Assembly (NCBI GenBank): GCA_009731425.1 | Contig: AP018794.1 | Coordinates: forward strand, 1,495,960-1,559,959 | Origin: Lachnospiraceae bacterium KM106-2 | GTDB lineage: Bacteria > Bacillota > Clostridia > Lachnospirales > Lachnospiraceae | Direction of reading: 5' to 3' | Length of the DNA stretch: 64,000 nt | In this document: positions 1 through 9,282 of the stretch, piece after piece | Layout: each line of letters opens with the position of its first letter | Numbering within the stretch: position 1 is the first letter of the stretch | Made by a program: the position numbers and the translations under genes | The notes under the pieces: generated by a model | Told to the model about the DNA's origin: nothing | What the model saw: the letters and a program-made list of their open reading frames with translations, nothing else | Databases searched by the model: none

Positions 1-63
1 ATTTATGTACATTGATCCTATTATAAGTAAAATCGCAGAGTATGTCAAAGTTTTAACAGGAAG

Positions 64-1350
64 TTATTTTGATTCAACTGCCATAGATGGCATCTCGGGT
101 TCTGACTGTATGGAATGCTCTCTTACTCTTAGCGAATAACGAAACATCACCAAACCAAATATAAACATAATAGAGAGAATACTAACACCGCCGCTGGACG
201 ATCCTGTAATCTGAATTCCTACAGAAACTAAAGTCGTTCCTAGGAAAGCTGCACCTTTTCCACATATATCAAATAATCCAAAATATTCGCCCGATTTTTC
301 TTTTGGTATGATCTTGGTGAAATAAGATCTTGATAATGCTTGAATTCCTCCTTGGAACATTCCAACACAGATAGCTAAAATCCAAAATTCCACTTGTGTA
401 TCAAGCTGGATTGCGAATAATGCAATTCCTGTATATGCAATAATACAAATGGTGATCAACCGCTCTGATTCCATTCGCTTTGAAATACGACCAAAGAGCA
501 ATGCACATGGAAATGCAACAACTTGTGTCACCATAAGCGCCATTAATAAGCCGCTACTATCAAGTCCTAAAGACTGTCCATAAGAAGTCGCCATATCAAT
601 GATCGTATAGACACCATCAATATAAAAGAAGAATGCGATCAAAAATGTGATGACCGGCTTATCTTTTCGAATATTCTGGAATGTATCTTTAAGTCTAATA
701 AAACTCTCTCTGACAGGCTTCTTCGGTTTTTCAATAAAGTGAATCTGTTGATAGCTTTTTAGTAATGGGATGGATAAGCATAACCACCATACTCCATTTA
801 TCGAAAAAGCTCCTAACATAGCCGTTCCCATTGAGATTCCTATTTTATCTCTTCCAAGCACCAGTAATAAACTTATGATAAAGGGAATACAACTTCCAAT
901 ATAGCCCCAGGCAAATCCCATCGAAGACACAAGATCAAGCCGACCTTCTCTTGTGACATCTGATAACATCGAATCGTAAAAGATCAAGCTAGCAGAATAA
1001 CCGACCTTAGCGATAACAAAGACAACAAGAAACCAGATCCAGGAATTCGTTACTCCTAGCACGATGCAGCCAACGACACCTAATAGTAATGCTCCTTTAA
1101 ATAATGGTTTCTTAAAATCTTTGGTATCTGCTACGGTACCTAATATCGGTCCGATGAGTGCGACGATCAAAGTTACAAAGGAAGCGGCATAGCCCCAGAT
1201 TGCCATACTATCCGTCGCTGAGATTCCTCCCTTTCCTGTTAAATATTTAAAATAAATTGGTATGATGGTAGAAACTAGTAAGATAAATGCAGAATTTCCA
1301 ACATCATATAAAATCCAGCGTCGCTCCATAGCTGTTAGTTTAGATTTCAT
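64..1350 (-). CDS. MFS transporter, UMF1 (Atg22-like) family
   Basis: A 12-helix permease of about 428 residues. The N-terminal stretch ERRWILYDVGNSAFILL matches the UMF1/Atg22-like branch of the major facilitator superfamily, whose members are inner-membrane exporters of largely unknown substrate. An upstream in-frame ATG at 1362 overlaps the ribosome binding site, so I prefer the ATG at 1350, which has GGGGGA about 10 bases ahead. The gene follows the phospholipase-like gene and overlaps its end by a few bases, suggesting translational coupling. Family is confident; substrate is unknown. Confidence 0.85.
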   Translation of the reverse strand: MKSKLTAMERRWILYDVGNSAFILLVSTIIPIYFKYLTGKGGISATDSMAIWGYAASFVTLIVALIGPILGTVADTKDFKKPLFKGALLLGVVGCIVLGVTNSWIWFLVVFVIAKVGYSASLIFYDSMLSDVTREGRLDLVSSMGFAWGYIGSCIPFIISLLLVLGRDKIGISMGTAMLGAFSINGVWWLCLSIPLLKSYQQIHFIEKPKKPVRESFIRLKDTFQNIRKDKPVITFLIAFFFYIDGVYTIIDMATSYGQSLGLDSSGLLMALMVTQVVAFPCALLFGRISKRMESERLITICIIAYTGIALFAIQLDTQVEFWILAICVGMFQGGIQALSRSYFTKIIPKEKSGEYFGLFDICGKGAAFLGTTLVSVGIQITGSSSGGVSILSIMFIFGLVMFRYSLRVREHSIQSEPEMPSMAVESK

Positions 1351-2209
1351 AGATATAATCATCCCCCACTTTTAACTGGTCTTTATCAGGTCCGAACGTA
1401 CGATGAAATCTTGAGTCTGCAGTATAGGCAATACTGTCTCCTAAAGGAAGTTCCTCTAAATTTACGCAATCATCAAAATACTCTTCGATCAGTCGGACTG
1501 CAATTGGGATGGCACTCATTAACCTAGTTCTAAGTTCTTGATTGCTAGTCAGACATTTGATGTTCGGAATTCGGTTCACGATAAGTCCATGCATCTCTTT
1601 ATAATTACCCGATACCCTTAATAAACCGTATATCAAACTTCTCTTTACCTTACCTGGTGCTAATAACAGCTGATTATAACCGATCATTGATTCCAGTGCC
1701 TCCTCCACTTGTTCTGCATTTACGGTGGGGAAAAACTGAGCAATGACTTTCGCATTTCTTTCTGACGGAATAATATGATTGGTCAGATTATGTGTCAGAG
1801 GTTCATAACCGTCCTCGTACATTAGCATGCGGTCAAATTCCACCTCTATCTCTGTGTGACTAATGCCCGTATCCCGGATTACTTGCTCAATATAAGTATG
1901 ACATTCACTATCTAATACAAAGTGGCAGATAAAACCTAATATGTATGCCAAAGACTGTTGATAATACTTTCCTTCTTGGATTATATTCATGCCGCTTTCA
2001 AAAAAAGTATCTGCATTCTTATCATGTAAGTCAAAGCCAACGGAATTAATGTGATTTCGATGAAGTGGATGATAGTAAAACAAGATATCTGGTCCATGAA
2101 GTCCGATATTGAATAGATCCATATTCTTGACTAGCTTCTGTGTGACACTTCTTTTCAAATTACAATAAACATATTGACCAAAAACATAATGAGCATAGGT
2201 TGATGGCAT
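1340..2209 (-). CDS. Zinc-dependent phospholipase C-like protein
   Basis: A soluble 289-residue protein. It opens with MPSTYAHYVFG and continues with HGPDILFYYHPL and a histidine-rich segment (ICHFVLDSECHTYIE, about residues 92-106). These His/Asp positions match the all-helical zinc-binding fold of the PF00882 phospholipase C/S1-P1-like family. No signal peptide is evident, so it may be an intracellular metal-dependent phosphoesterase rather than a secreted toxin. It precedes the UMF1 transporter and overlaps it. Four direct repeats of Pho-box type lie upstream (2289-2327), in the orientation that would drive this gene. Family is good; substrate is not known. Confidence 0.75.
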   Translation of the reverse strand: MPSTYAHYVFGQYVYCNLKRSVTQKLVKNMDLFNIGLHGPDILFYYHPLHRNHINSVGFDLHDKNADTFFESGMNIIQEGKYYQQSLAYILGFICHFVLDSECHTYIEQVIRDTGISHTEIEVEFDRMLMYEDGYEPLTHNLTNHIIPSERNAKVIAQFFPTVNAEQVEEALESMIGYNQLLLAPGKVKRSLIYGLLRVSGNYKEMHGLIVNRIPNIKCLTSNQELRTRLMSAIPIAVRLIEEYFDDCVNLEELPLGDSIAYTADSRFHRTFGPDKDQLKVGDDYIYEI

Positions 2210-2288
2210 AGGAACACCTCTTTCTTATTCTTTGAACTTTTCTACGCTCTTATCTTCGCCTACCTCTGTGTAATCTAACTGCTCTTAC

Positions 2289-2327
2289 TTGTAAAGTCTT
2301 TGTAAAACCCGCTAAAGTAGTGCTAAA
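2289..2327 (-). promoter_or_regulatory. Pho-box-like direct repeats upstream of the phospholipase-like gene
   Basis: Four 7-base repeats spaced by 4, 3 and 4 bases: TTGTAAA (2289), TTGTAAA (2300), CGCTAAA (2310), TGCTAAA (2321), reading TTTAGCA/TTTACAA on the minus strand. The ~11-base period and TTTACAA/TTAGC half sites resemble PhoB/PhoP boxes. I see no convincing -10 at a fixed distance here, so the direction of control is inferred from box orientation. Confidence 0.5.
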
Positions 2328-2406
2328 CTTGAGGATAACTTATTTCTCTTTTCTGATAAATTGCTATGATGAACATATACATACTATTAGAAAGAGGGAT
2401 AAATTT

Positions 2407-2550
2407 ATGAATATCATATTTTTATTATTGATTGCTCTCGCTGGATTAGTAGCAATCTTTAGCTGCGCGATATTAGCTTTTGGAATTCCAGCTATCATCG
2501 GATGGAAATTATATCGCAAAATTCGATATGGGATCTCAATGTATGACTAA
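2407..2550 (+). CDS. Small single-helix membrane protein, 47 aa
   Basis: The likely start is the ATG at 2407, preceded by AGAGGG at good spacing; the longer in-frame reading back to 2320 lacks a binding site. The product is one long hydrophobic stretch (IIFLLLIALAGLVAIFSCAI) followed by a short basic tail. I do not recognise a family. It is followed directly by a strong terminator, which supports its being a real transcript end. Function unknown. Confidence 0.5.
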   Translation: MNIIFLLLIALAGLVAIFSCAILAFGIPAIIGWKLYRKIRYGISMYD

Positions 2551-2556
2551 GTAAAA

Positions 2557-2593
2557 AGCCCCATAAGTTAACTTTAAATTAACTTATGGGGCT
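2557..2593. terminator. Bidirectional intrinsic terminator
   Basis: A perfect 15-bp stem (2557-2571 with 2579-2593), 7-base loop, A-run on the left and a T-rich stretch on the right. It separates the convergent small membrane gene and the antiporter. Confidence 0.9.
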
Positions 2594-2627
2594 TCTTACT
2601 TTTCAATCAATATCTATTTAATTCCTT

Positions 2628-3887
2628 CTATTTACTTTCCTGTCTTAACTGATCAACTGCCTCGTAGTTATTCGAGAATCCCTCATTTGCTGGGATAGGA
2701 ACACTCTGTCCTTTCTTAAATACGATCTTTAATAAAATTGGTGTAATGATCGTAGTAATGACAACGACTACAACTACCGGGCCGATAAAGTTTGATCCGA
2801 GTAATCCTAAAGAAGCTCCTTTACTTGCTACGATCAAGGCAACCTCACCTCTTGAGATCATACCGACACCGATTCTCATACACTGATAATTCTCGTAATG
2901 GCATAACTTAGCACCTAATCCGCAGCCAATGATCTTTGTCAAGATTGCTACGACAACTAATACGACTGCAAATGCAATAATAGTTCCATTCATACTAGGA
3001 AGTACTACTTTTAGACCAATACTTGCAAAAAAGATTGGTGATAAATACAAATAGGATACAACATCAAACTTAGATGCTAAGAATTGAGATCTTTCTGTAT
3101 TGGAAATGATCAGACCTGCAATGAATGCACCTGTGATATCTGCAACGCCAAAGAATTTCTCTGCTACATAAGATAGTAACAGACAAAATACGAATGCGAT
3201 AATAGCGTGTCTATGTAACCCCCGTTCTGCTGATTCGCACCACTTCTTGTAAACAACATAAAAGATATATCCGACAACTGCTGCAAATACAAAGAATCCA
3301 ACAATCTTTAATAATACAACTGCAATATTGATGGAAGTATCCGCAAAGCTTGTAATCATAGTCAAAGCGATAATACCTAAGATATCATCGATGATGGCAG
3401 CACCAAGAATTGCGTTTCCTGACCTGGTCTTTAACTTTCCTAATTCTTTCAGCGTCTCTACTGTAATACTAACTGAAGTTGCAGTTAAGATAACACCGAT
3501 AAACAAGTTTTGTAAGGTTTTCGAGCATTTTGCATCAGAGACAATCATGTCTGGCTGATTAAAGAACTGACCTACAAAATAACCACCGACTAAAGGAACC
3601 ACAACACCGATCAAAGCGATGACAAAGGATGCCTTTCCGCTCTTTTTCAATTCCTCAATATCGGTCTCTAAGCCTGCACAGAACATTAATACAATAACAC
3701 CGATCTCAGCGGTTAACTGGATAAAATTCGTATCCTGAATAAATCCTAAACATGCTGGACCAAATAGTAAACCTGCTAATAATGCACCAACTACTTGTGG
3801 CATGTGAAACTTTTTAGAAACTAATCCTAGCACTTTTGTACTCAATAAGATCATTGCTAAATTAAATAAGAAACTATAACTTTTCAT
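2628..3887 (-). CDS. CPA2-type cation:proton antiporter
   Basis: A 419-residue polytopic protein with about 12 hydrophobic segments. The Na+/H+ exchanger domain carries the CPA2 motif GVADITGAFIAGLIISNT (about residue 240) and the ADAKC loop near residue 120. There is no C-terminal RCK/TrkA domain, so it resembles short GerN/NhaS3-type Na+ or K+/H+ antiporters rather than full KefB. The ribosome binding site is weak. Its upstream region (3888-4041) carries Pho-box-like repeats and a TATAAT, suggesting control together with the phosphate transporter. Confidence 0.85.
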   Translation of the reverse strand: MKSYSFLFNLAMILLSTKVLGLVSKKFHMPQVVGALLAGLLFGPACLGFIQDTNFIQLTAEIGVIVLMFCAGLETDIEELKKSGKASFVIALIGVVVPLVGGYFVGQFFNQPDMIVSDAKCSKTLQNLFIGVILTATSVSITVETLKELGKLKTRSGNAILGAAIIDDILGIIALTMITSFADTSINIAVVLLKIVGFFVFAAVVGYIFYVVYKKWCESAERGLHRHAIIAFVFCLLLSYVAEKFFGVADITGAFIAGLIISNTERSQFLASKFDVVSYLYLSPIFFASIGLKVVLPSMNGTIIAFAVVLVVVAILTKIIGCGLGAKLCHYENYQCMRIGVGMISRGEVALIVASKGASLGLLGSNFIGPVVVVVVITTIITPILLKIVFKKGQSVPIPANEGFSNNYEAVDQLRQESK

Positions 3888-3996
3888 CTACTCACGCTTT
3901 CTTTGTAATTTATGCTTTCCTGTTTATCTTTTGCAATCTTTCTGTTCAATCCTTCCTTCCCCATAAAATCACTTAATTATCCATTTAAACACTTAT

Positions 3997-4041
3997 ATTA
4001 TAGTGTTTTTAGTCAAAATATGGTGTTAAGAAAAGGTTAAG
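3997..4041 (-). promoter_or_regulatory. Pho-box-like repeats and -10 for the antiporter gene
   Basis: On the minus strand CTTAACC, four bases, CTTAACA, CCAT, then 17 bases and TATAAT (3997-4002). The repeats have an 11-base period. Exactly the same layout, including 21 bases from the second repeat to TATAAT, occurs upstream of the exporter/Na-Pi operon at 6.4 kb, which argues for a shared activator. Confidence 0.6.
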
Positions 4042-5788
4042 ATTCTAATTGATACTTCTCTCTATAATCATGATATCGTTCCATAAAAAGTCCTTTATCT
4101 AATGTCTTCACTCGTTGCAAGTATTCATGGGTATCAAAATTGGAATCTGATACTTGAATGACACAGACTGCAATATTCGAACAATGATCGGAAATTCGCT
4201 CATAATTCGTCAATAAATCACTAAAGATAAACCCTTGTTCAATGGTACATGCTCCTTCTCTTAATCGGTCGATATGACGGTCTTTTAGTTCTGCCTTTAA
4301 AAGGTCGATCACTTGCTCCAATGGCTCTACCTTTTTCGCCAACATAACATCATCCTCAACATAGGACTGGATCGTAATATCGATGATCTCTTTCACCGCA
4401 TTGGTCATAACCATAATTTCTTTACGTGCTGTATCTGAAAATTTCATATCTTTCTCATCTAGCTCTTGGCCGACGCGCGCAATGCTTAATGCATGGTCAC
4501 CAATCCGTTCAAAATCTCCAATCACATGTAACACCTTAGAGATCTCTTTACTATCTGACTCCGATAATTCTTTTCCACTTAATTTGACCAAATACGTTCC
4601 TAATTTATCTTCAAACTCATCAATCCTTACTTCATTCTCTTCAATCATCTCATATTTTTCCTGAGAAAATGTATATACTAAATCTTCTGATGTACTTAAC
4701 GTGGTCCTTACTAATCTAGCCATCTTTTCAGTAGCCGCTCTGCACTCTGCAATGGCAACGGATGGTGTGGTTAATAAACGATCATCGATAAAACTATGTT
4801 CTATCGATTCATCCTGATTTCGTATTGTCTTTTTCGCTAATATCTCTAATTGTCTTGTAAATGGGAACAAGAGAAGTGTCGTCACAAGATTAAAAATACT
4901 ATGGATTGCAGCAATGGCGATTGGTGAAACACTTAGATCGATGAAACTAAAGTGGATAAATGCATTGACAAGATAAAAAGCCGTAAGACAGAACACGGTA
5001 CCAATTAAATTGAAATAAATGTGTACGACGGCAACTCGTTTTGCATTCTTATTAACACCGATACTAGATAACAAAGCCGTTACACAAGTACCAATATTCT
5101 GTCCCATGATAATCGGAATTGACATTCCATAAGAGATACTTCCGGTTAATGACAATGCTTGTAGAATACCAACGGAAGCTGCGGAACTTTGGATAATTCC
5201 AGTAAAAACGGTTCCCACCAAAACTCCTAGCAATGGATTCTTAAATGCTACTAAGATGTGTGAAAACTGTGGCATATCGGCCAATGGGCTTACTGCATTA
5301 CTCATCAGTGTCATTCCATACATTAAGATAGAAAAACCGACCAAGATGTGACCAATATCTTTTTTCTTAACTTTTTTTGATACCATCATCAACATAATAC
5401 CAATCAATGCGATGATCGGCGCAAATGATTCCGGATTCAACAAACGGACTAATACATTATCACTTTTAATTCCAGCCATACTTAAGATCCAAGCGGTCAA
5501 TGTGGTACCGATATTAGATCCCATAATAACTCCGATCGTCTCATGTAACTGCATAATTCCTGAGTTTACAAATCCAACTAGCATAACGGTCATCGCCGAT
5601 GATGATTGTATCGCGATCGTAATACCTGCGCCCAATAGTAAGCTTTTATATTTATTTGAAGTCAGTCTTTTTAATGCTTTCTCCAGCTTTCCTCCTGTCA
5701 TCTTCTCTAGTCCACTTGACATGGTGTTCATTCCATATAAGAAAAAAGCTAATCCTCCTAATAGGGTAAATACTGAGAATATATCCAT
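4037..5788 (-). CDS. Na+/phosphate cotransporter family protein with PhoU-like C-terminus
   Basis: A 583-residue protein. The membrane half contains the two inverted Na_Pi_cotrans repeats with their signatures AIQSSSAMTVMLV (about residue 60) and IIQSSAASVGILQ (about residue 200). The soluble tail (about 345-560) is helical and PhoU-like (GDFERIGDHALSIARV, NYERISDHCSNIAVC). Such NptA/YjbB-type proteins move phosphate with sodium; direction (uptake or efflux) is not settled for bacterial homologues. It lies 34 bases behind the small exporter gene, probably in one operon under a Pho-box-like promoter. Start supported by GGAAGGA. Confidence 0.9.
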   Translation of the reverse strand: MDIFSVFTLLGGLAFFLYGMNTMSSGLEKMTGGKLEKALKRLTSNKYKSLLLGAGITIAIQSSSAMTVMLVGFVNSGIMQLHETIGVIMGSNIGTTLTAWILSMAGIKSDNVLVRLLNPESFAPIIALIGIMLMMVSKKVKKKDIGHILVGFSILMYGMTLMSNAVSPLADMPQFSHILVAFKNPLLGVLVGTVFTGIIQSSAASVGILQALSLTGSISYGMSIPIIMGQNIGTCVTALLSSIGVNKNAKRVAVVHIYFNLIGTVFCLTAFYLVNAFIHFSFIDLSVSPIAIAAIHSIFNLVTTLLLFPFTRQLEILAKKTIRNQDESIEHSFIDDRLLTTPSVAIAECRAATEKMARLVRTTLSTSEDLVYTFSQEKYEMIEENEVRIDEFEDKLGTYLVKLSGKELSESDSKEISKVLHVIGDFERIGDHALSIARVGQELDEKDMKFSDTARKEIMVMTNAVKEIIDITIQSYVEDDVMLAKKVEPLEQVIDLLKAELKDRHIDRLREGACTIEQGFIFSDLLTNYERISDHCSNIAVCVIQVSDSNFDTHEYLQRVKTLDKGLFMERYHDYREKYQLES

Positions 5789-5822
5789 CTTTTTATTTCC
5801 TTCCTTTCAGCCTCATATATCT

Positions 5823-6329
5823 TTAGGTCAAACGTATAACTGCCGGGATTCCGTATGCGATCAAAACCATAAGCGCTGATGCCATACAAACTCCACAAAT
5901 GATAGCAGCGATAGCTTTGCGATTCTTAATTCGAAGTAAAGCTGCGATCAAGGCTCCAGTCCAAGCTCCGGTTCCTGGCAACGGTATTCCGACAAAAAAC
6001 AGCAATCCAAGAAACTCATATTTTTGTATATTCTCGCTCTTATTTTTTGACTTATTTTCCAACCATTCAACAACGGATCTTAATTTATTTTTTGTTTTCA
6101 TCCATTTGAAGATTCTTGTTATAAAAAGCAGAATAAATGGAATTGGTATCATATTACCAATAATGCTTATTATAACTGCCTGATACAGATTCATATGCAG
6201 CAAAGATGCTACTAGAATTCCACCTCTTAGTTCTAATATAGGTATCATAGAAATCAGAAGTATGATCCACTCTTTGGGCAGGACCCCTGTAAGATTATTT
6301 GTAAAAAAGCTGACTGTGGTCTCACTCAT
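5823..6329 (-). CDS. Small multi-drug export protein family (PF06695)
   Basis: A 168-residue protein with about five hydrophobic helices. ISMIPILELRGGILVAS, FIGIPLPGTGAWTG-like residues (about 112-125) and the final AYGIPAVIRL are typical of the Sm_multidrug_ex family related to the DedA fold. The family name is historical and drug export is not established; undecaprenyl-phosphate or lipid handling is also possible. First gene of a probable operon with the Na-Pi transporter; GGAGAA precedes the ATG. Confidence 0.75.
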   Translation of the reverse strand: MSETTVSFFTNNLTGVLPKEWIILLISMIPILELRGGILVASLLHMNLYQAVIISIIGNMIPIPFILLFITRIFKWMKTKNKLRSVVEWLENKSKNKSENIQKYEFLGLLFFVGIPLPGTGAWTGALIAALLRIKNRKAIAAIICGVCMASALMVLIAYGIPAVIRLT

Positions 6330-6398
6330 TCTTGTGTTCTCCTCTCTTTGTATCTTTTTTACTACCTCATTTGAATCATTTAAAACAATATAAATTAT

Positions 6399-6440
6399 AA
6401 TGGGATTCTCTGATAAATGGTGCTAAGATAACGCTAAGCT
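6399..6440 (-). promoter_or_regulatory. Pho-box-like repeats and -10 for the exporter/Na-Pi operon
   Basis: On the minus strand CTTAGCG, four bases, CTTAGCA, CCAT, then 17 bases and TATAAT. The half sites sit at about 6423-6440. Geometry is identical to the antiporter promoter at 3997-4041. A phosphate transporter downstream makes Pho control plausible. Confidence 0.6.
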
Positions 6441-6463
6441 TAATCTTTCTATTCTCTCACTTC

Positions 6464-6492
6464 TTGACAGTCTGCCCTAAATTTCTTATGAT
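6464..6492 (+). promoter_or_regulatory. Sigma-70-type promoter for the P-type ATPase
   Basis: TTGACA (6464-6469), 17-base spacer, TATGAT (6487-6492). Transcription would start near 6499, just before the riboswitch aptamer. Confidence 0.8.
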
Positions 6493-6516
6493 GAGAAAAA
6501 CAATTGAAAAAGGCTT

Positions 6517-6605
6517 CTTTTAAAAGGGAGTAGTTAAAATGTGTTGTCAACATCCCCGGCATCTTGCCTGGCATCACATACCATTCATGGTTACGAGACT
6601 TTTAA
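6517..6605 (+). ncRNA. yybP-ykoY (Mn2+) riboswitch aptamer
   Basis: The 5' strand AAAAGGGAGTAG (6522-6533) and 3' strand ACGAGACTTTT (6593-6603) are the conserved ends of the yybP-ykoY class, with AAAAG pairing to CTTTT as P1. Family members bind Mn2+ and commonly precede cation P-type ATPases and TerC/MntP exporters. The aptamer 3' end overlaps the left arm of the terminator at 6596, giving a conventional ligand-induced antitermination design. The central helices are less certain by eye. Confidence 0.85.
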
Positions 6606-6652
6606 TAACGGAACGATTCCAGTATTATCTTCCGTTATTAGAAGTCTTTTTG
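6596..6652 (+). terminator. Riboswitch expression-platform terminator
   Basis: An 18-bp stem (6596-6613 with 6630-6647, one G-U) followed by TTTTTG. The left arm reuses the aptamer 3' strand, so ligand-stabilised P1 would prevent its formation. Confidence 0.9.
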
Positions 6653-6672
6653 TATTAAAAGGAGGAAATTAG

Positions 6673-9282
6673 ATGAAAGAATGGTATCAACAAGACAACG
6701 AAGAAGTTCTATCGAATCTATCCGTCACTAAAAGCGGACTCTCAGATGAAGAAGTAAAGAAACGGTTAGAGCAGTACGGAGAGAATGTGCTCAGTGAAGG
6801 GAAAAAAATAAGTACTCTCCAAGTATTTCTCTCTCAATTTGCAGATTTTCTTGTAATAATCCTGATCATCGCAGCTATTATTTCTATGCTCTCCAATAAC
6901 ATAGAAAGCGCTATCGTAATCCTTGCCGTTATTACACTAAATGCTGTTCTTGGCACCATACAGCACAACAAAGCAGAAAAGTCGTTAGCAAGTCTGAAGA
7001 AGCTCTCCTCTCCTTGTGCTAAAGTAATCCGTGATAACAAGAAGATCGAGATTCCATCAAATGAGGTACTACCGGGTGATATCCTTACATTAGAAGCCGG
7101 AGATATGGTAGTCGCAGATGGAAGAATTCTTGAGAACTACTCTCTTCAAGTGAATGAAAGTTCTCTTACCGGTGAATCTACGAATGTCGATAAAAATGAT
7201 CATGCCATATACGCGGAAGTTCCTTTAGCAGATCGAACAAATATGGTCTATACAAGCAGTCTCGTTACTTATGGGCGCGCTACTATAGCCGTAACCAATA
7301 CCGGTATGAATACCGAGATTGGTAAGATTGCCGTACTCATGAATGAGACAAAGGATAAGAAAACTCCCTTACAGATCAGCTTAGATAAATTCAGTAAAAA
7401 GCTGGCCGTCGTCATCGTCGTCATCTGTCTGATCGTCTTTGCCTTAAGTATCTATCGTCGTATGCCTCTCTTAGATTCGCTCATGTTTGCCGTAGCCCTT
7501 GCGGTTGCTGCCATACCAGAAGCTCTTAGTTCTATTGTTACCATCGTGCAGGCAATAGGGACCCAGAAGATGGCGAAAGAACATGCCATCGTAAAAGAAC
7601 TGAAAGCTGTAGAGAGTCTCGGGTGTGTTTCCGTCATCTGTTCTGACAAGACCGGAACCTTGACGCAAAATAAAATGACCGTAAAAAAAGTGTATCTCAA
7701 TAATTCTGTCATAACCGCCAAGAAGTTAGCATGGAAACAGCCACTCCATCGTTATTTATTATTAAATGCCATCTTAAATAATGATTCCAGTATCATGGAT
7801 GGCAAAGGAATCGGCGATCCTACAGAATACTGCTTACTTGAAATGTCACGTTCCCTCGACTTAGATGAAGAACAGATTCGAAAGAATTATCCTCGTTTTG
7901 CAGAAATCCCTTTTGACTCTGATCGGAAGCTGATGTCATCTTGCTATGATATAGACGGAGATAATGTAATGTTTACTAAAGGTGCCCTTGATGTTCTGCT
8001 TGATCGCTGCACACAGCTTCAGACTTCAAAAGGGATTTCTACTCTTACCCCATCTCAAAAAGAAGAAATCTTACGAGTGAATCAGGATTTTTCTGAAAAT
8101 GGACTTCGCGTCCTGGCATTTGCTTATAAAAAAGTTACTCTTCTGGATTCCTTAGATTTAAATGACGAGTGCGACTACACATTTCTAGGACTAATCTCGA
8201 TGATGGACCCTCCTAGAGCGGAATCAAAATTAGCCGTATCGGAAGCAAAACGAGCCGGCATTCATCCCGTTATGATCACAGGTGATCATAAGATCACTGC
8301 CACTGCAATCGCAAGAGAGATTGGGATCTATAATGAAGGAGACTATGCTGTTACCGGAATGGAACTTGATACAATGAGCGATGATGCTCTTGTTGAAAAT
8401 ATTGAGAAGATATCTGTATATGCCAGAGTCTCGCCAGAAAATAAGATCCGTATTGTAAATGCATGGCAAACACGAGGTAATATTGCAGCGATGACCGGCG
8501 ATGGAGTTAATGATGCTCCTGCTCTAAAAAAAGCAGATATCGGAGTTGCCATGGGGATGACTGGAACGGATGTCTCCAAAGATGCATCTGCTATGATCCT
8601 AACAGATGATAATTTTGCCACGATCATCAAAGCCGTAGCCAATGGGCGTAATGTCTATCGGAACATTAAGAATGCGATTCAATTTTTGCTTTCTGGTAAT
8701 ATGGCCGGGATTCTAGTTGTACTCTATACCTCACTTATGGCACTTCCTGTTCCTTTTGCTCCGGTTCACTTATTATTTATCAATCTGCTAACAGACTCCC
8801 TTCCTGCAATTGCAATTGGAATGGAACCGGCACCAAAAGATCTATTATCACAAAAGCCACGTGATCCAAACGAAGGAATCTTGACCAATGACTTCATGAG
8901 AACGATCTTATTACAAGGACTGCTCATTGGAAGTGTTACACTCTTTGCTTTCTATTCTGGATTACGCAATGGTGGTAGTCCATTGGCATGTACGATGGCA
9001 TTCTCCACCTTAACTGCTGCTAGACTTTTTCACGGATTTAATTGCAGAAGTAGCCACTCCATCTTTCAGATTGGATTCAAACAAAATTGGTACAGTCTCT
9101 GGGCATTTATATCTGGAACGTTATTATTAAATCTTGTCCTATTCGTACCTGTATTACAAAAACTCTTCTTAGTACAGCCTTTGACGTTATCACAATATGG
9201 ACTGATCTATCTCCTTGCTATTATCCCTACTGTCATAATCCAAGGAAAGAAGATCATTTGCACGATGGAAAATAATTCTTGA
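6673..9282 (+). CDS. P-type cation (Ca2+/Mn2+) ATPase
   Basis: An 869-residue P2-type ATPase. Visible in order: N-terminal cation ATPase domain, SSLTGES actuator motif (about 164), PEALSSIVT in helix 4 (about 280), the phosphorylation site DKTGTLT (about 325), TGDHKITA and GDGVNDAPALK hinge (about 611), then six C-terminal helices. PEAL in helix 4 in place of PEGL, together with the Mn2+ riboswitch, fits the CaxP/MgtA/YoaB group that exports Ca2+ and Mn2+. Start at 6673 has GGAGGA at 6661. Substrate is inferred from the riboswitch and family. Confidence 0.93.
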   Translation: MKEWYQQDNEEVLSNLSVTKSGLSDEEVKKRLEQYGENVLSEGKKISTLQVFLSQFADFLVIILIIAAIISMLSNNIESAIVILAVITLNAVLGTIQHNKAEKSLASLKKLSSPCAKVIRDNKKIEIPSNEVLPGDILTLEAGDMVVADGRILENYSLQVNESSLTGESTNVDKNDHAIYAEVPLADRTNMVYTSSLVTYGRATIAVTNTGMNTEIGKIAVLMNETKDKKTPLQISLDKFSKKLAVVIVVICLIVFALSIYRRMPLLDSLMFAVALAVAAIPEALSSIVTIVQAIGTQKMAKEHAIVKELKAVESLGCVSVICSDKTGTLTQNKMTVKKVYLNNSVITAKKLAWKQPLHRYLLLNAILNNDSSIMDGKGIGDPTEYCLLEMSRSLDLDEEQIRKNYPRFAEIPFDSDRKLMSSCYDIDGDNVMFTKGALDVLLDRCTQLQTSKGISTLTPSQKEEILRVNQDFSENGLRVLAFAYKKVTLLDSLDLNDECDYTFLGLISMMDPPRAESKLAVSEAKRAGIHPVMITGDHKITATAIAREIGIYNEGDYAVTGMELDTMSDDALVENIEKISVYARVSPENKIRIVNAWQTRGNIAAMTGDGVNDAPALKKADIGVAMGMTGTDVSKDASAMILTDDNFATIIKAVANGRNVYRNIKNAIQFLLSGNMAGILVVLYTSLMALPVPFAPVHLLFINLLTDSLPAIAIGMEPAPKDLLSQKPRDPNEGILTNDFMRTILLQGLLIGSVTLFAFYSGLRNGGSPLACTMAFSTLTAARLFHGFNCRSSHSIFQIGFKQNWYSLWAFISGTLLLNLVLFVPVLQKLFLVQPLTLSQYGLIYLLAIIPTVIIQGKKIICTMENNS

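Noticed and set aside
1..63. Sequence before the first gene
   Set aside because: Too short to judge; no gene, hairpin or promoter is supported.
5412..5879. 155-codon plus-strand frame opposite the Na-Pi transporter
   Set aside because: Antisense shadow of a clear gene; composition is low-complexity Ile/Pro/Ser and there is no ribosome binding site.
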